Assembly (NCBI GenBank): GCA_963846315.1
Contig: CAWJVM010000017.1
Span: 203,338 to 267,337 of the forward strand
Reading direction: 5' to 3'
DNA from: RPQJ01 sp963846315
Lineage (GTDB): Bacteria > Pseudomonadota > Gammaproteobacteria > Steroidobacterales > Steroidobacteraceae
Length of the DNA: 64,000 nt
Of the stretch, positions 30,278 to 39,428 are shown one piece after another. The notes under the pieces are model-generated. The model was not told the origin of the DNA and ran no database searches. It saw only the letters and a program-made list of their open reading frames with translations. Every line of letters starts with the position of its first letter. Position 1 is the stretch's first letter. Both the position numbers and the translations under genes were made by a program.

Positions 30278-30404
30278 GGCCTGTTGACCGGCCCTGGTCG
30301 GCACGGCGCGCAGCGCTGCGCCACCGCGTGCCTGAATCGGCAATTACCCTCATTGTGTCCGGTGCGGCCTTGGAGCAAAAACGCAGCAGGACAGGGGGAG
30401 CACG

Positions 30405-31295
30405 ATGGACCAGGCGCGCATTGCCGGGTACGAGGTCGTAGCCCGGCAGGACTTCTCTGACGTTACGTTCCTGCTCGAGGTACAGCATCCGCAGCTGGCC
30501 AGGGCGGCCCGCCCCGGGCAGTTCGTCATCGTCATGGCGAGCGAGCACGGTGAGCGCATACCACTGACGATCGCCGACTTCGATCGCACGCGCGGCACCG
30601 TCACACTGGTCATCCAGGCGGTCGGCAAGACGACGCGCGAAATGCAGCGCGACTGCCGCGTCGGGACCCGCCTCGTCGCACTCGTCGGCCCCATGGGTGT
30701 TCCCAGTCACATCGGCCAGGCACGCAAGGTCCTGTGCGTCGGCGGTGGGCTCGGAGTCGCGCCCGTCTTTCCGCAGGCGCGAGGCTACAAGGAGAGCGGC
30801 GCCTATGTGATCGGCATCCTCGGGTTCCGCAATCGCGACCTGATGTTCTGGGAAGACAAGTTTCGCGCCACCTGCGACGAACTCATCGTCTGCACCGACG
30901 ATGGTTCCGCAGGCATCAAGGGCCTGGTCACCGAAGGCATCCGGCTGGCGATTTCGAACCACCCGGACATCGACGAATGCGTGGCCATCGGCCCGCCCGT
31001 GATGATGAAGGGCTGTGCCGAAGCCACTCGCGCCAAAGGCATCCGCACGATCGTCAGCCTGAATCCGGTGATGGTGGACGGCACGGGCATGTGCGGCGGA
31101 TGCCGCGTGAAGGTCGGCGACACGGTCAAGTTCGCCTGCGTCGATGGTCCCGACTTCGATGGTCATCGGGTGGACTTCGACGATCTCATGTTTCGCCTGC
31201 AGCGTTACCGCGCGACCGAGCGTGCCGCAGCTGAGCGCTTTGACGAGAACTGCCGCATGCGCAACATCGAGGCGCAGCCAGTCGTAGCGGAGTGA
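30405..31295 (+). CDS. NfnA/SudB-like FAD-NAD(P) and [2Fe-2S] oxidoreductase subunit
   Basis: 296 aa. FAD-binding part at the N-terminus (GQFVIVMA, ERIPLTIADF), NAD(P)-binding part VLCVGGGLGVAPVFPQ, and a C-terminal [2Fe-2S] segment GTGMCGGCRVKV with FACVDGPDFDGH. This is the small subunit of NADH-dependent ferredoxin:NADP+ oxidoreductase (NfnA), also called sulfide dehydrogenase SudB. It heads a five-gene operon with NfnB-like and 2-oxoacid:ferredoxin oxidoreductase genes, so it likely links reduced ferredoxin to NAD(P). The start has GGGGGAG five bases before it. Confidence 0.88.
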   Translation: MDQARIAGYEVVARQDFSDVTFLLEVQHPQLARAARPGQFVIVMASEHGERIPLTIADFDRTRGTVTLVIQAVGKTTREMQRDCRVGTRLVALVGPMGVPSHIGQARKVLCVGGGLGVAPVFPQARGYKESGAYVIGILGFRNRDLMFWEDKFRATCDELIVCTDDGSAGIKGLVTEGIRLAISNHPDIDECVAIGPPVMMKGCAEATRAKGIRTIVSLNPVMVDGTGMCGGCRVKVGDTVKFACVDGPDFDGHRVDFDDLMFRLQRYRATERAAAERFDENCRMRNIEAQPVVAE

Positions 31296-31302
31296 CGCTT
31301 TC

Positions 31303-32826
31303 ATGCCAGACGATGCGAGGCCGAAGAAGAAGACGATACGGATGATCCCGCAGGCGCGCACGCCTGCCCACGAACAGGATCCGGGCGAGCGCGTCTGCAA
31401 TTTCGACGAAGTGAACCAGGGTTACCTGGTCGAGGACGCGCAACTGGAGGCGGAGCGCTGCCTCATGTGCCCCGAGCAACCTTGCGTCGCGGGATGCCCG
31501 GTGGGCGTCATGATTCCCGACTTCATCCAGCGCATCACGGCCCGCGACTATCGCGGTGCGTATGACGTGATCACCTCGACGAACCTGTTGCCCGCCGTGT
31601 GCGGACGTGTGTGTCCGCAGGAATCGCAATGCGAGGGATCCTGCACGGTCGGCGACACCCTCGAGCCGGTGGCCATCGGCAGGCTGGAACGCTGGGTCGG
31701 CGACATGGCGATCCGCGAACGCTGGTCGAACGTGCCGTATATCCAGCCCAGCGGGTTCAAGGTGGGCATCGTCGGTTCCGGACCCGCCGGCATGGCATGT
31801 GCGGCAGACATGGCCAAGGCGGGTTGCGAAGTCACGGTCTTCGAGGCTTTCCAGGAGCCCGGCGGCGTACTGAAGTACGGAATTCCGGACTTCCGCCTGC
31901 CGAACAAAGTGGTCGATGCAGAGATTGCGAAGCTCGAGGCGCTCGGCATCCGCTTCGAGTGCAACACACTGGTCGGGCGCCTCTTCACGATCGAGCAGAT
32001 GGTCGACGAGATGGGATTCCATGCGGTGTTCGTCGGCACCGGCGCGGGCTACCCGAGCTTCATGGGGATTCCCGGGGAATCCCTGAATGGCGTGCTCTCG
32101 GCCAACGAACTGCTGACGCGCTGCAACCTCATGCATGCGCGGGAGTTCCCGGAATACGACACGCCCTTGCAGCCGGGCAGGCGCGTGGCCGTCATCGGCG
32201 CAGGCAATACGGCGATGGACGCACTGCGCGTGAGCCGCCGCCTCGGCGCCGAGAGCGTCTGCTGCCTGTACCGGCGCAGCCGTGCCGAGGCCCCTGCCCG
32301 TGCGGAGGAGATCCACCACGCCGAAGAGGAAGGGATCGAATTCCATTGGCTCGCCAGCCCGGTCGAGCTGCTGGACGACGGCAAGCGCAACGTCCGCGCC
32401 GTGCGCTGCATCCGCATGACGCTCGGCGAACCGGACGCCTCCGGGCGGCGGCGACCTGTGCCAGAAGCCGGCAGCGAATTCGAGATCGAGGCCGACATGG
32501 TGGTCTATGCCATTGGCACCAATGCCAACCCGATCATCGGCCAGACGTCGAAATTGAAACTCGATCACCGCGGCTATATCGCCACGGATGCGATCCTCGC
32601 CACGTCGATTCCAGGGGTCTTTGCCGGCGGCGACATCGTGACGGGGGCCGCCACCGTCATCGAAGCCATGGGCGCCGGGCGTCGCGCCGCCCGCGCAATG
32701 AAAGCGTTCCTCGGCCTGCGCGACACGGACCACGTGTATTGCGATGCCGCGGCGGAGCAGGGTTCCCGGATGTTCGGCATCGATCGTGCGGAGAGCGGCT
32801 TTGCCCGCATCCGCGTGCCAAGGTGA
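31303..32826 (+). CDS. NfnB/GltD-like NAD(P)H oxidoreductase
   Basis: 507 aa. N-terminal Fe-S domain with CLMCPEQPCVAGCP and CGRVCPQESQCEGSC for two [4Fe-4S] clusters. Then an FAD fold (GIVGSGPAGMACAADMAKAG) and an NAD(P) fold (VAVIGAGNTAMDALRVSRR), closing with GVFAGGDIVTGAATVIEAMG. It matches NfnB, SudA and the small subunit of glutamate synthase. The glutamine-amidotransferase large subunit is absent, and its NfnA-like partner lies 7 bp upstream, so the Nfn role is preferred to glutamate synthase. Whether it performs electron bifurcation cannot be judged from sequence alone. Confidence 0.88.
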   Translation: MPDDARPKKKTIRMIPQARTPAHEQDPGERVCNFDEVNQGYLVEDAQLEAERCLMCPEQPCVAGCPVGVMIPDFIQRITARDYRGAYDVITSTNLLPAVCGRVCPQESQCEGSCTVGDTLEPVAIGRLERWVGDMAIRERWSNVPYIQPSGFKVGIVGSGPAGMACAADMAKAGCEVTVFEAFQEPGGVLKYGIPDFRLPNKVVDAEIAKLEALGIRFECNTLVGRLFTIEQMVDEMGFHAVFVGTGAGYPSFMGIPGESLNGVLSANELLTRCNLMHAREFPEYDTPLQPGRRVAVIGAGNTAMDALRVSRRLGAESVCCLYRRSRAEAPARAEEIHHAEEEGIEFHWLASPVELLDDGKRNVRAVRCIRMTLGEPDASGRRRPVPEAGSEFEIEADMVVYAIGTNANPIIGQTSKLKLDHRGYIATDAILATSIPGVFAGGDIVTGAATVIEAMGAGRRAARAMKAFLGLRDTDHVYCDAAAEQGSRMFGIDRAESGFARIRVPR

Positions 32827-32833
32827 ATTCACC

Positions 32834-34759
32834 ATGAATGCAGTGACACCCCTGCCCGCGCGCGCCAATGTCGCCCGAACCGGCCCGGCCGCGACCGTCT
32901 CCAAACACCTGCAGACGCTCGATCAACACGTGATCGAGATCATGAGCGACTCGGGCGAAGGCGCGCAGAAATGCGGCCAGTCATTCGGCTCGATTGCCGC
33001 GCGCATGGGTAACGGTGTGTGGACCGTGGAGATCATCCCGGCGGAAATCCAGCCTCCTGCGCGCAGCGTCGCGGGAGCGAGTGGCAACCGTATCCGCATC
33101 GGCTCACACCAGGTCACGAACGGCGGCGACGAAGTCGATATCGCGGTGGCGTTCAACGAGCAGGTGCTGCTGGGCCGGGTCAACGCCGGCGAACTCAAGT
33201 CCGGTTGCATCGTGCTGCTCGAGAACATGTGGGCGAAGCACGACGACGCGAAGATCGCCGGCCAGTACGCGGAGACCCGCGACCGGCTCGTCACCGAAGG
33301 CTACCGGGTATACGAAGTGCCCATGGAGACGGAGTGCCGCTCGCTCGTCTCCGACCCGCGCAAGGGCAAGAACATGTTCGTGCTCGGGATGCTCTGCAAC
33401 ATCTACAGCCTCGACATGGACCTTGCGCGCGACCAGATTGCGTTCATCTTCGGCAAGAAGGATGCGAAGGTCATCTCGTCGAACGTGGCTTTGCTCGAAG
33501 CCGGTTGGCAATGGGCAGAGTCGAACCTCGACTTCAAATACCGGGTGCCCGCGGTCAAGGCGACAGAGCCGCAGGTCGTCATCAACGGCAACACGGCCAT
33601 CGCGCTCGGTGTGCTCGCCTCGGGCATGGACATCTGCGCGATGTACCCCATCACACCGGCCACGTCCGCATCGCACTACCTCAGCGACGTTTTCGAGCGC
33701 GCGGGTGGCATCGTGCACCAGGCCGAGGACGAGATCGCGGCGTGCGCCTTCGCCATTGGCGCCTCCTACACCGGCAGGGTCGCCGTAACGATCACCTCCG
33801 GGCCAGGCTATTCGCTGAAGCAGGAAGGGCTGGGTCTCGCCGTCATGGCAGAAATCCCGCTCGTCGTCGTCAACGTCCAGCGCGGAGGCCCGAGCACGGG
33901 ACAACCGACCAAGGTCGAGCAGGGCGACCTGCTCACGGTCATGTTCGGCAGTCACGGCGACGCACCCAAGGTCGTCATGGCGCCAGGCACGATCGAGGAC
34001 TGCTTCTATTCGATGATCACCGCGCGACGTCTCGCCGAAACGTTCAACATGGTCGTCGTCGTGCTGTCGGATGCCAGCCTGGCGACGGCTCAGCAGCCGT
34101 TTCCGCGTCCGCAATTCTCCACTGAATGGCTCGCTCCGCCGGTCGACCAGAATCCGGTGCCGGAGGGCATGAAGCCTTACGACTGGGATCCGGTCACCGG
34201 CCTCAGCCGGCGTTTCGTCCCGGGGCAGCCGAACGGCATGCACACGCTGACCGGGCTCGCGCACGATCGCCACAGCCGTGTCGCCTACGACCCTGAGATC
34301 AACGAGCAGGGAATGCATGCGCGCAGCATGAAACTCGCGACGCTGCAGAAGATGCTCACGCCGCCCCCGGTGTTTGGCGAACGCGAGGGCGAGTTGCTCG
34401 TCGTCGGCTGGGGCGGCACCAAAGGTGCCATCGAGGAAGCCGTGGCACGGTTACGCGCCGAAGGTCACCGCGTCTCTTCCACGCACCTGACGTTCCTGCA
34501 ACCGATGCAGCCCGGAATCGGTGAAATCCTGCGAGGGTTCCGCAAGGTGATCACCGTCGAAGGCAACTGGGCCGACGACCCGGACGATCCGCTGATCGAC
34601 GAGTCCAATCGTCGCTACTCCGCGCTCGCGATGTTGCTGCGGTCGCGCTATCTCGTCGACGTGGACTGCTGGACCGAAGTGCGCGGCCGGCCGATCAAGC
34701 CGGGAACGGTCTATACCGCGCTGCGGGGACGCCTGACGCGCCTGGAGACTTCGCGATGA
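32834..34759 (+). CDS. 2-oxoacid:ferredoxin oxidoreductase subunit alpha (gamma-alpha fusion)
   Basis: 641 aa. The N-terminal 190 residues are the gamma domain (SGEGAQKCGQSFGSIAAR, IRIGSHQVTN). The alpha pyrimidine-binding domain follows with MYPITPATSASHYL, QAEDEIAACAFAIGAS and TSGPGYSLKQEGLGLA. This is the KorA layout. It splits a 2-oxoacid (2-oxoglutarate or pyruvate class) with CoA, passing two electrons to ferredoxin. The beta gene overlaps by four bases (ATGA). Preference between 2-oxoglutarate and other oxoacids is not settled by motif. Confidence 0.88.
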   Translation: MNAVTPLPARANVARTGPAATVSKHLQTLDQHVIEIMSDSGEGAQKCGQSFGSIAARMGNGVWTVEIIPAEIQPPARSVAGASGNRIRIGSHQVTNGGDEVDIAVAFNEQVLLGRVNAGELKSGCIVLLENMWAKHDDAKIAGQYAETRDRLVTEGYRVYEVPMETECRSLVSDPRKGKNMFVLGMLCNIYSLDMDLARDQIAFIFGKKDAKVISSNVALLEAGWQWAESNLDFKYRVPAVKATEPQVVINGNTAIALGVLASGMDICAMYPITPATSASHYLSDVFERAGGIVHQAEDEIAACAFAIGASYTGRVAVTITSGPGYSLKQEGLGLAVMAEIPLVVVNVQRGGPSTGQPTKVEQGDLLTVMFGSHGDAPKVVMAPGTIEDCFYSMITARRLAETFNMVVVVLSDASLATAQQPFPRPQFSTEWLAPPVDQNPVPEGMKPYDWDPVTGLSRRFVPGQPNGMHTLTGLAHDRHSRVAYDPEINEQGMHARSMKLATLQKMLTPPPVFGEREGELLVVGWGGTKGAIEEAVARLRAEGHRVSSTHLTFLQPMQPGIGEILRGFRKVITVEGNWADDPDDPLIDESNRRYSALAMLLRSRYLVDVDCWTEVRGRPIKPGTVYTALRGRLTRLETSR

Positions 34760-35715
34760 GCGCCACGACGCTGTGCCTGCACCATCTTGCCCAGGAGAAC
34801 CATGCGCTCGAGGACTACCAGGGCGGCGTGCCCCGCTGGTGCAAGGGCTGCGGCGACAACGCGATCCTCGCGGCGATGCAACGCCTGTGCCGCGACGAGA
34901 ACCTGCGACCGGAGAAGACCGTCTTCGTCTCAGGGATAGGGTGCTCGAGCCGGCTGCCGCACTACATGCGGACGTACGGCTTTCACGGCATCCACGGCCG
35001 CGCGCTGCCGATCGCCGAGGGCATCAAGTTCGCGCGCCCCGACCTGCACGTCTTCGTCAATACCGGCGACGGCGACTGCTGCAGCATTGGCGCCGCGCAC
35101 TGGATCCACGCGATCCGCTACAACATGAACATCACGGTGCTGCTGCACGACAACCACATCTATGGCCTGACCAAGAAGCAGGCTTCTCCGACGTCGCCGC
35201 TCGGCACCAAGAGCAACACGACGCCGCGCGGTTCCTATCTCGATGCCCTGAGCCCGCTCACGGTCACGCTGGGCGTGCAGAACGTCTCGTTCGTTGCGCA
35301 GGCCGTGGACTGGATACCCGAGTCGCTGTTCCAGATCCTGACGGCCGCGTACCGGCATCGCGGCTTCTCGTTCGTGCGCATCCTGCAACGTTGCCCGGAA
35401 TTCGTCGGCAACATGTTCGAGCCGTGGGTGCACGATCCGCAGCGCATGCAGATGCTCACCCATGCCGACGGCATTCGCATCAGCCCGGCCCTGCAGAAGA
35501 TCTACCGTAACCAGCTTGCGCACGACCCGGCCGACATCAATCGTGCCCGCGAAATTGCATCGTCCGAAGACCCGATCCCGGTGGGGATCCTCTATCGCAA
35601 CCCGGAAGTGCCTTGTTACGAGGACTTGCGGGGTGCGGGCAAGTTGCGCTCGGCGGCGGAAGTCCGCAGCGCACTCGAGGGCGAGTTCGATAAATTCACC
35701 GTCTGGCCGCAGTAA
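34756..35715 (+). CDS. 2-oxoacid:ferredoxin oxidoreductase subunit beta
   Basis: 319 aa. The thiamine-diphosphate motif is NTGDGDCCSIGAAHWIHAIR ending at N of LLHDNHIYGLTKKQ. The [4Fe-4S] ligands include WCKGCGDN and GIGCSSRLP, with a later Cys in LQRCPEFV. KorB-type. It pairs with the alpha gene that it overlaps. Two bases after its stop begins the 730-aa ferredoxin-tailed gene, so all three are probably made together. Confidence 0.9.
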   Translation: MSATTLCLHHLAQENHALEDYQGGVPRWCKGCGDNAILAAMQRLCRDENLRPEKTVFVSGIGCSSRLPHYMRTYGFHGIHGRALPIAEGIKFARPDLHVFVNTGDGDCCSIGAAHWIHAIRYNMNITVLLHDNHIYGLTKKQASPTSPLGTKSNTTPRGSYLDALSPLTVTLGVQNVSFVAQAVDWIPESLFQILTAAYRHRGFSFVRILQRCPEFVGNMFEPWVHDPQRMQMLTHADGIRISPALQKIYRNQLAHDPADINRAREIASSEDPIPVGILYRNPEVPCYEDLRGAGKLRSAAEVRSALEGEFDKFTVWPQ

Positions 35716-35717
35716 CC

Positions 35718-37910
35718 ATGGACAGTCAGCTCAGGTCTCAGGTCGTCTTCCATCTCACGGGCCACCAGCCGGACGAGGCCGGAGCACAACACCTGTTGCC
35801 GGCCGGGTTGCGACCCGCCTTGCTGGCCCGTTACCGCAATATGGAGTCGATTCGACACGATTTCCCCATCGTGCTCGCGACAGGACCCGGGGAGTACGTC
35901 GTCTCCCTCACCGCCGCCGTCGATGGCGCATTGCGAGCAGCAGCGCCGCCGGGCGCGCGAGGCGAGGCAATGCGCAAGCGCGCGCTGCATGTCGAGCGCC
36001 TGATCCGGCAATCCGTTGCTGCAGGAGCGCCGGGCACGATTCGGCAGGCCTGGGACAGGGCTGTCGCTGGTGCCGCCGTCGATGATTCGTGGCGGCGCGA
36101 AATGACGACCGTGCGTGACGCACTGGCGGTCGATGGCGAACTGGCCGCATGCGATTCCCGGTTACCGTCCCGGTTCCTGCGGCACGCGTGGGCCGTGGTG
36201 CAACGCGAGAAGGCGCAGGCTGCACGCAGTCGCATCGATGCGCTGGTCCTGCGTCTCGAGGGCATCCTCCGGGCAGACTTCGCGCGATCGGCCGTCGCCT
36301 TTCAGGCAGCGAACCTGCAGCAGACCTTTGGAGGCTCGCACCAGGCTTTGTTCGACTTCGCGGCGATGTCGAAGCTGCTGTCGGGCACGACAGGTCAAGG
36401 CGGCCTGGATGCAGCGCGTCGTGCACGCATCGAGTGGGCACTGCGTGTGCTGCGCGAGCAGGCGCTCTTCGCCATGCCCGGCGAACCGGGCGCCAGGGCA
36501 GCGGACAATGGTGGCTTCGAGTTCGACGACATGGCTGCTGCGCTGGACTCCTACCGCAATCGCCTGCCCGGCATGCTGTCGTTGTTGAAGGCGCTGGACC
36601 TGGCGGAACTCGAAGTCGAAGGACAGTTTGACGAGCAAGTGCACGGCCTGATTTTCGACCACATGCAAAGCCAGGATTTGACTGCGACGGAACTGCAGTT
36701 CTTCCCGGATTATCTCGTGACGCTAGGCAGCGACGCGCCCGGCGTGCAGGCCGACCTCAGCAATGCCTTGTCATCAGGTATGCCAGTCAAGGTGCTGCTG
36801 GAGGTCCCTGACCTCCTGGAAGAGGCGGCGCCGGGCCAGGGTCGCTTTTCGTTCGGCATGCGCGGCAGTCAACTGGCGGCCATGGCAATGACGTTCGGCG
36901 ACGTGTTCGTATTGCAGAGTACGGCGTCCAATCTCCTGCAGATGCGTGACGGCATCCAGCGGGGCCTGCATCATGCAGGCCCGGCGCTCTTCAGTGTTTA
37001 CGCCCCGGCGGACGGCGAGAGCGCCCTGCCCGGCTATCTCGCATCCGCAGCGGCCATGCAGTCGCGAGCTTTCCCGGCATTCAGCTACGACCCGCGCAGG
37101 GGCGCCGACACCGCTGCCCGCTTCTCACTCGAAAACAATCCGCAACCGGACCTCGACTGGCCGCTCGAGACCCTGACGTATGCGGATCAGGACCTCCAGG
37201 CGGTGACGGAGGAAGTGGCATTCACGTTCGCCGATTTCCTGCTCGCCGACCGGCGTCACAGTCAACATTTCGCCGTCGTGCCGCGCGCTCAGTGGGGCGA
37301 AGGCCTGATCGACGCCCGGCAGTGGCTGGAGTCCCCGCCGGCCGATGCCGCGACCAGCTTGCCTTGCGTCCTTGCGGTCGACGAAGCGGACCTGTTGTGC
37401 CGGGTCGTCGTCGACGAAAAGATGATGCGTGCCTCCCAGCGTTGCCGCGAGGCCTGGCATCGGCTCCAGGAACTCGGCGGCATTCATGATTCACGCGCTG
37501 AGGCGCTGCTGGCGCGCGCGAAAGCCCTCTGGGAGCAGCAGCGTGCCGTCGAAGCGGGGTCACCTGCGCCAGCCGGCACACCTGCGGCCCCGACCGATCC
37601 GTCGCCGATTGCCGCGGCGACTGCAGTCACGGCGGAAGCGGAAATCGAGGCCGCACCGAATCCCGATACGGCGTACATCGAGACCCTGCGCTGCTCGAGC
37701 TGCAATGAATGCACGCTTGCCAGCCCGAAGATGTTCGCCTACGACCAGAACAAGCAAGCGTATATCGTCGACCTGAAAGCAGGCAGTTACCGGCAACTGG
37801 TCGAGGCGGCCGAGAGTTGCCAGGTCTCGGTCATCCATCCCGGCAAACCATGGAATCCGGACGAGCCGGGTCTCGACGAGCTGCTCGAACGCGCCAAACC
37901 TTTCCTGTGA
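35718..37910 (+). CDS. PFOR-like protein with C-terminal [4Fe-4S] domain, novel layout
   Basis: 730 aa, no family recognised over the full length. Residues about 1-330 are helical and unassigned. Residues about 385-480 resemble the end of the thiamine-binding domain of pyruvate:ferredoxin oxidoreductase (DVFVLQSTASNLLQMRDGI, GPALFSVYAP, then YDPRRGADTAARFSLE), but no GDG-type thiamine motif is present, so that part should be non-catalytic. After a Pro/Ala linker (about 605-650) comes a mono-cluster ferredoxin segment with C659, C662, C665 and C701. It lies 2 bp after the beta subunit. It may dock on the alpha-beta core and carry electrons to the NfnAB-like pair; this is inference. Confidence 0.75.
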   Translation: MDSQLRSQVVFHLTGHQPDEAGAQHLLPAGLRPALLARYRNMESIRHDFPIVLATGPGEYVVSLTAAVDGALRAAAPPGARGEAMRKRALHVERLIRQSVAAGAPGTIRQAWDRAVAGAAVDDSWRREMTTVRDALAVDGELAACDSRLPSRFLRHAWAVVQREKAQAARSRIDALVLRLEGILRADFARSAVAFQAANLQQTFGGSHQALFDFAAMSKLLSGTTGQGGLDAARRARIEWALRVLREQALFAMPGEPGARAADNGGFEFDDMAAALDSYRNRLPGMLSLLKALDLAELEVEGQFDEQVHGLIFDHMQSQDLTATELQFFPDYLVTLGSDAPGVQADLSNALSSGMPVKVLLEVPDLLEEAAPGQGRFSFGMRGSQLAAMAMTFGDVFVLQSTASNLLQMRDGIQRGLHHAGPALFSVYAPADGESALPGYLASAAAMQSRAFPAFSYDPRRGADTAARFSLENNPQPDLDWPLETLTYADQDLQAVTEEVAFTFADFLLADRRHSQHFAVVPRAQWGEGLIDARQWLESPPADAATSLPCVLAVDEADLLCRVVVDEKMMRASQRCREAWHRLQELGGIHDSRAEALLARAKALWEQQRAVEAGSPAPAGTPAAPTDPSPIAAATAVTAEAEIEAAPNPDTAYIETLRCSSCNECTLASPKMFAYDQNKQAYIVDLKAGSYRQLVEAAESCQVSVIHPGKPWNPDEPGLDELLERAKPFL

Positions 37911-37934
37911 CGAAAAGACGAGACGACTATCCGA

Positions 37935-37963
37935 CTAACCCCTAACCCCTAACCCCTGACCCC
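37935..37963. repeat. CCCCTAA heptamer repeat between convergent genes
   Basis: CCCCTAA CCCCTAA CCCCTGA CCCC with the left flank CCGACTAA. It lies six bases beyond the stop of the leftward desaturase gene, so in that gene's direction it reads GGGG(TCA/TTA) units after the stop. No 9-mer array accompanies it. The neighbours are convergent, so it could take part in ending transcription. Confidence 0.9.
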
Positions 37964-37968
37964 TTTCT

Positions 37969-39177
37969 TCAGGCAGCCAGCGACGCCTTGCTCATCGCGC
38001 GCAGCCGGCGGCGTTGCAGGTGCAGCCCCTGCTCGATCTGCCTCAGCCGAAGTCGGAAGTTGGTCTCTTCCCAGCGCTGCAACAGGCGCTGCTTGCGATC
38101 GGCTACCCACTGGTCGCGGACCTTGGCCCATTCCTCGAGCGACTTGCGGAAGGCGGCGTACTCTTCCGCGACTCGGGCTTTCAGGCGATCGACGTGCTCG
38201 TCACCCGCCCGATTGCGCCGCGCCTCGAGCGCCCGTTCGACGCGCTTGAACTGCATGGTGACCTGCGCGCGCTGAATCCACAGGTCCGGGACGCGCTTGA
38301 GGTTGTTGGCGAGCCCGACCAACGACAGGCTCGCGATGATCCACTTGGTCGGGTCGAACTGCCACCACTTCACGCCGTTGCGATAGTCGTTCTGGAAGAT
38401 GTGGTGAAAGTTGTGATAACCCTCGCCGTACGTGAGAAAGGCCAGCGCCGGGTTGTCGCGCGCCGAGTTCTCGTCCGTGTACGGCTGTGTGCCCCACATG
38501 TGGGCCAGCGAGTTGATGAACCAGGTGAAATGGTGGTTGAGCACCAGCCGCACGATGCCCGCGAGCAGGAACACGCCCCAGACATCGCCGACGGCCCAGC
38601 CCGCGAGCAGCGGCACGCCTAAGTTCATGAAGACCGTGAGCGGCACGTAGAAGCGGTGCTGGAACCTGACGATCGGGTCGCGCTCGAGGTCGCGCGCGTT
38701 CGAGAAGTCGTTGAGGCCGCTCGGATAGTCCCGCAGGATCCAGCCCATGTGCGAGAACCAGAAGCCGCGCTTTGCGCTGTAGGGGTCCTTGTCCCAGTCG
38801 TCGACGAACCGGTGGTGCGTGCGGTGCTGCGACGCCCAGATCAGGATGCTGTTCTGCAGCGCCATGGCGCCGAAGAGCATCAGGAACGTGCGCACCGACC
38901 AGTGCGCGCTGTAGGCGCGGTGTGCCCACAAGCGATGGTAGCCGGCGGTGATCGAGATGCCGCAGGCCCACAGGAACACGAGCATCAGCACGAAGGCTGC
39001 CGTGCTGAAACCGTGCGCGAAGCCATACCACGGCACCACGGTGACCGCGGCCAGCGGCAATGCCGTGAACAGGATCATCGTGACCCAGTTGATTGGAGCA
39101 TGCTCGGGAGCGCGCGCGACGGTGTCGGTGTCGTTGTGCATCAGGGGGTTCCGTTCGGCTTCATATGTTGTAGTCAT
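37969..39177 (-). CDS. acyl-CoA/acyl-lipid delta-9 fatty acid desaturase
   Basis: 402 aa membrane enzyme that inserts a double bond into saturated acyl chains using O2. The three His boxes are HRLWAH, HRTHH and HNFHH, with a further H-x3-H in NHHFTWFINSLAH. Four hydrophobic spans surround them. The C-terminal 100 residues are a charged coiled coil (from MQFKRVERALEARRNRAG onward), longer than in most desaturases. ATG 39177 lies 39 bp from an operator-like palindrome; an ATG at 39141 with GGAA upstream is a possible alternative. Confidence 0.92.
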   Translation of the reverse strand: MTTTYEAERNPLMHNDTDTVARAPEHAPINWVTMILFTALPLAAVTVVPWYGFAHGFSTAAFVLMLVFLWACGISITAGYHRLWAHRAYSAHWSVRTFLMLFGAMALQNSILIWASQHRTHHRFVDDWDKDPYSAKRGFWFSHMGWILRDYPSGLNDFSNARDLERDPIVRFQHRFYVPLTVFMNLGVPLLAGWAVGDVWGVFLLAGIVRLVLNHHFTWFINSLAHMWGTQPYTDENSARDNPALAFLTYGEGYHNFHHIFQNDYRNGVKWWQFDPTKWIIASLSLVGLANNLKRVPDLWIQRAQVTMQFKRVERALEARRNRAGDEHVDRLKARVAEEYAAFRKSLEEWAKVRDQWVADRKQRLLQRWEETNFRLRLRQIEQGLHLQRRRLRAMSKASLAA

Positions 39178-39215
39178 TCGACAGACAGTTTAGCGGCCGG
39201 GCCGGGCCGCGGCAT

Positions 39216-39237
39216 AGTTACTTTCAACCAAGTAACT
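39216..39237. promoter_or_regulatory. 22-bp operator-like palindrome for the desaturase
   Basis: AGTTACTT-TCAACC-AAGTAACT is a perfect 8-6-8 inverted repeat, AT-rich within GC-rich DNA. It lies 39-60 bp before the desaturase ATG and about 190 bp before the opposite-strand DUF3011 gene. The size and symmetry fit a TetR-family dimer of the DesT/FabR kind that controls unsaturated-lipid genes; no such regulator gene is in the window. Confidence 0.6.
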
Positions 39238-39428
39238 GATCCATAAGCCTTCTTTCCGTGCGCTGCCGCATAAAAACGAGATCCGGGCGAGGTCGGCGCG
39301 TGCGGCGGCGCAGCAACGAGTTCGATCCGCCAGGCAGTGGCAACGGGTTGCGGGGCCGCGGGTATTCGGTCAACGATGTCGCTTCGCAAACGTTGTCATG
39401 CTTTGACGACCCCTTCGGAGTGACCCCC

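Noticed and set aside
28136..30343. 735-aa minus-strand frame opposite the TonB receptor
   Set aside because: Antisense shadow of a clear receptor gene; its sequence is low in hydrophobic residues and rich in Arg, His and Asp, as mirror frames are here.
31303..32826. Glutamate synthase small subunit
   Set aside because: The similarity is real, but the large glutamine-using subunit is missing and an NfnA-like partner lies 7 bp upstream, so an Nfn-type role fits better.
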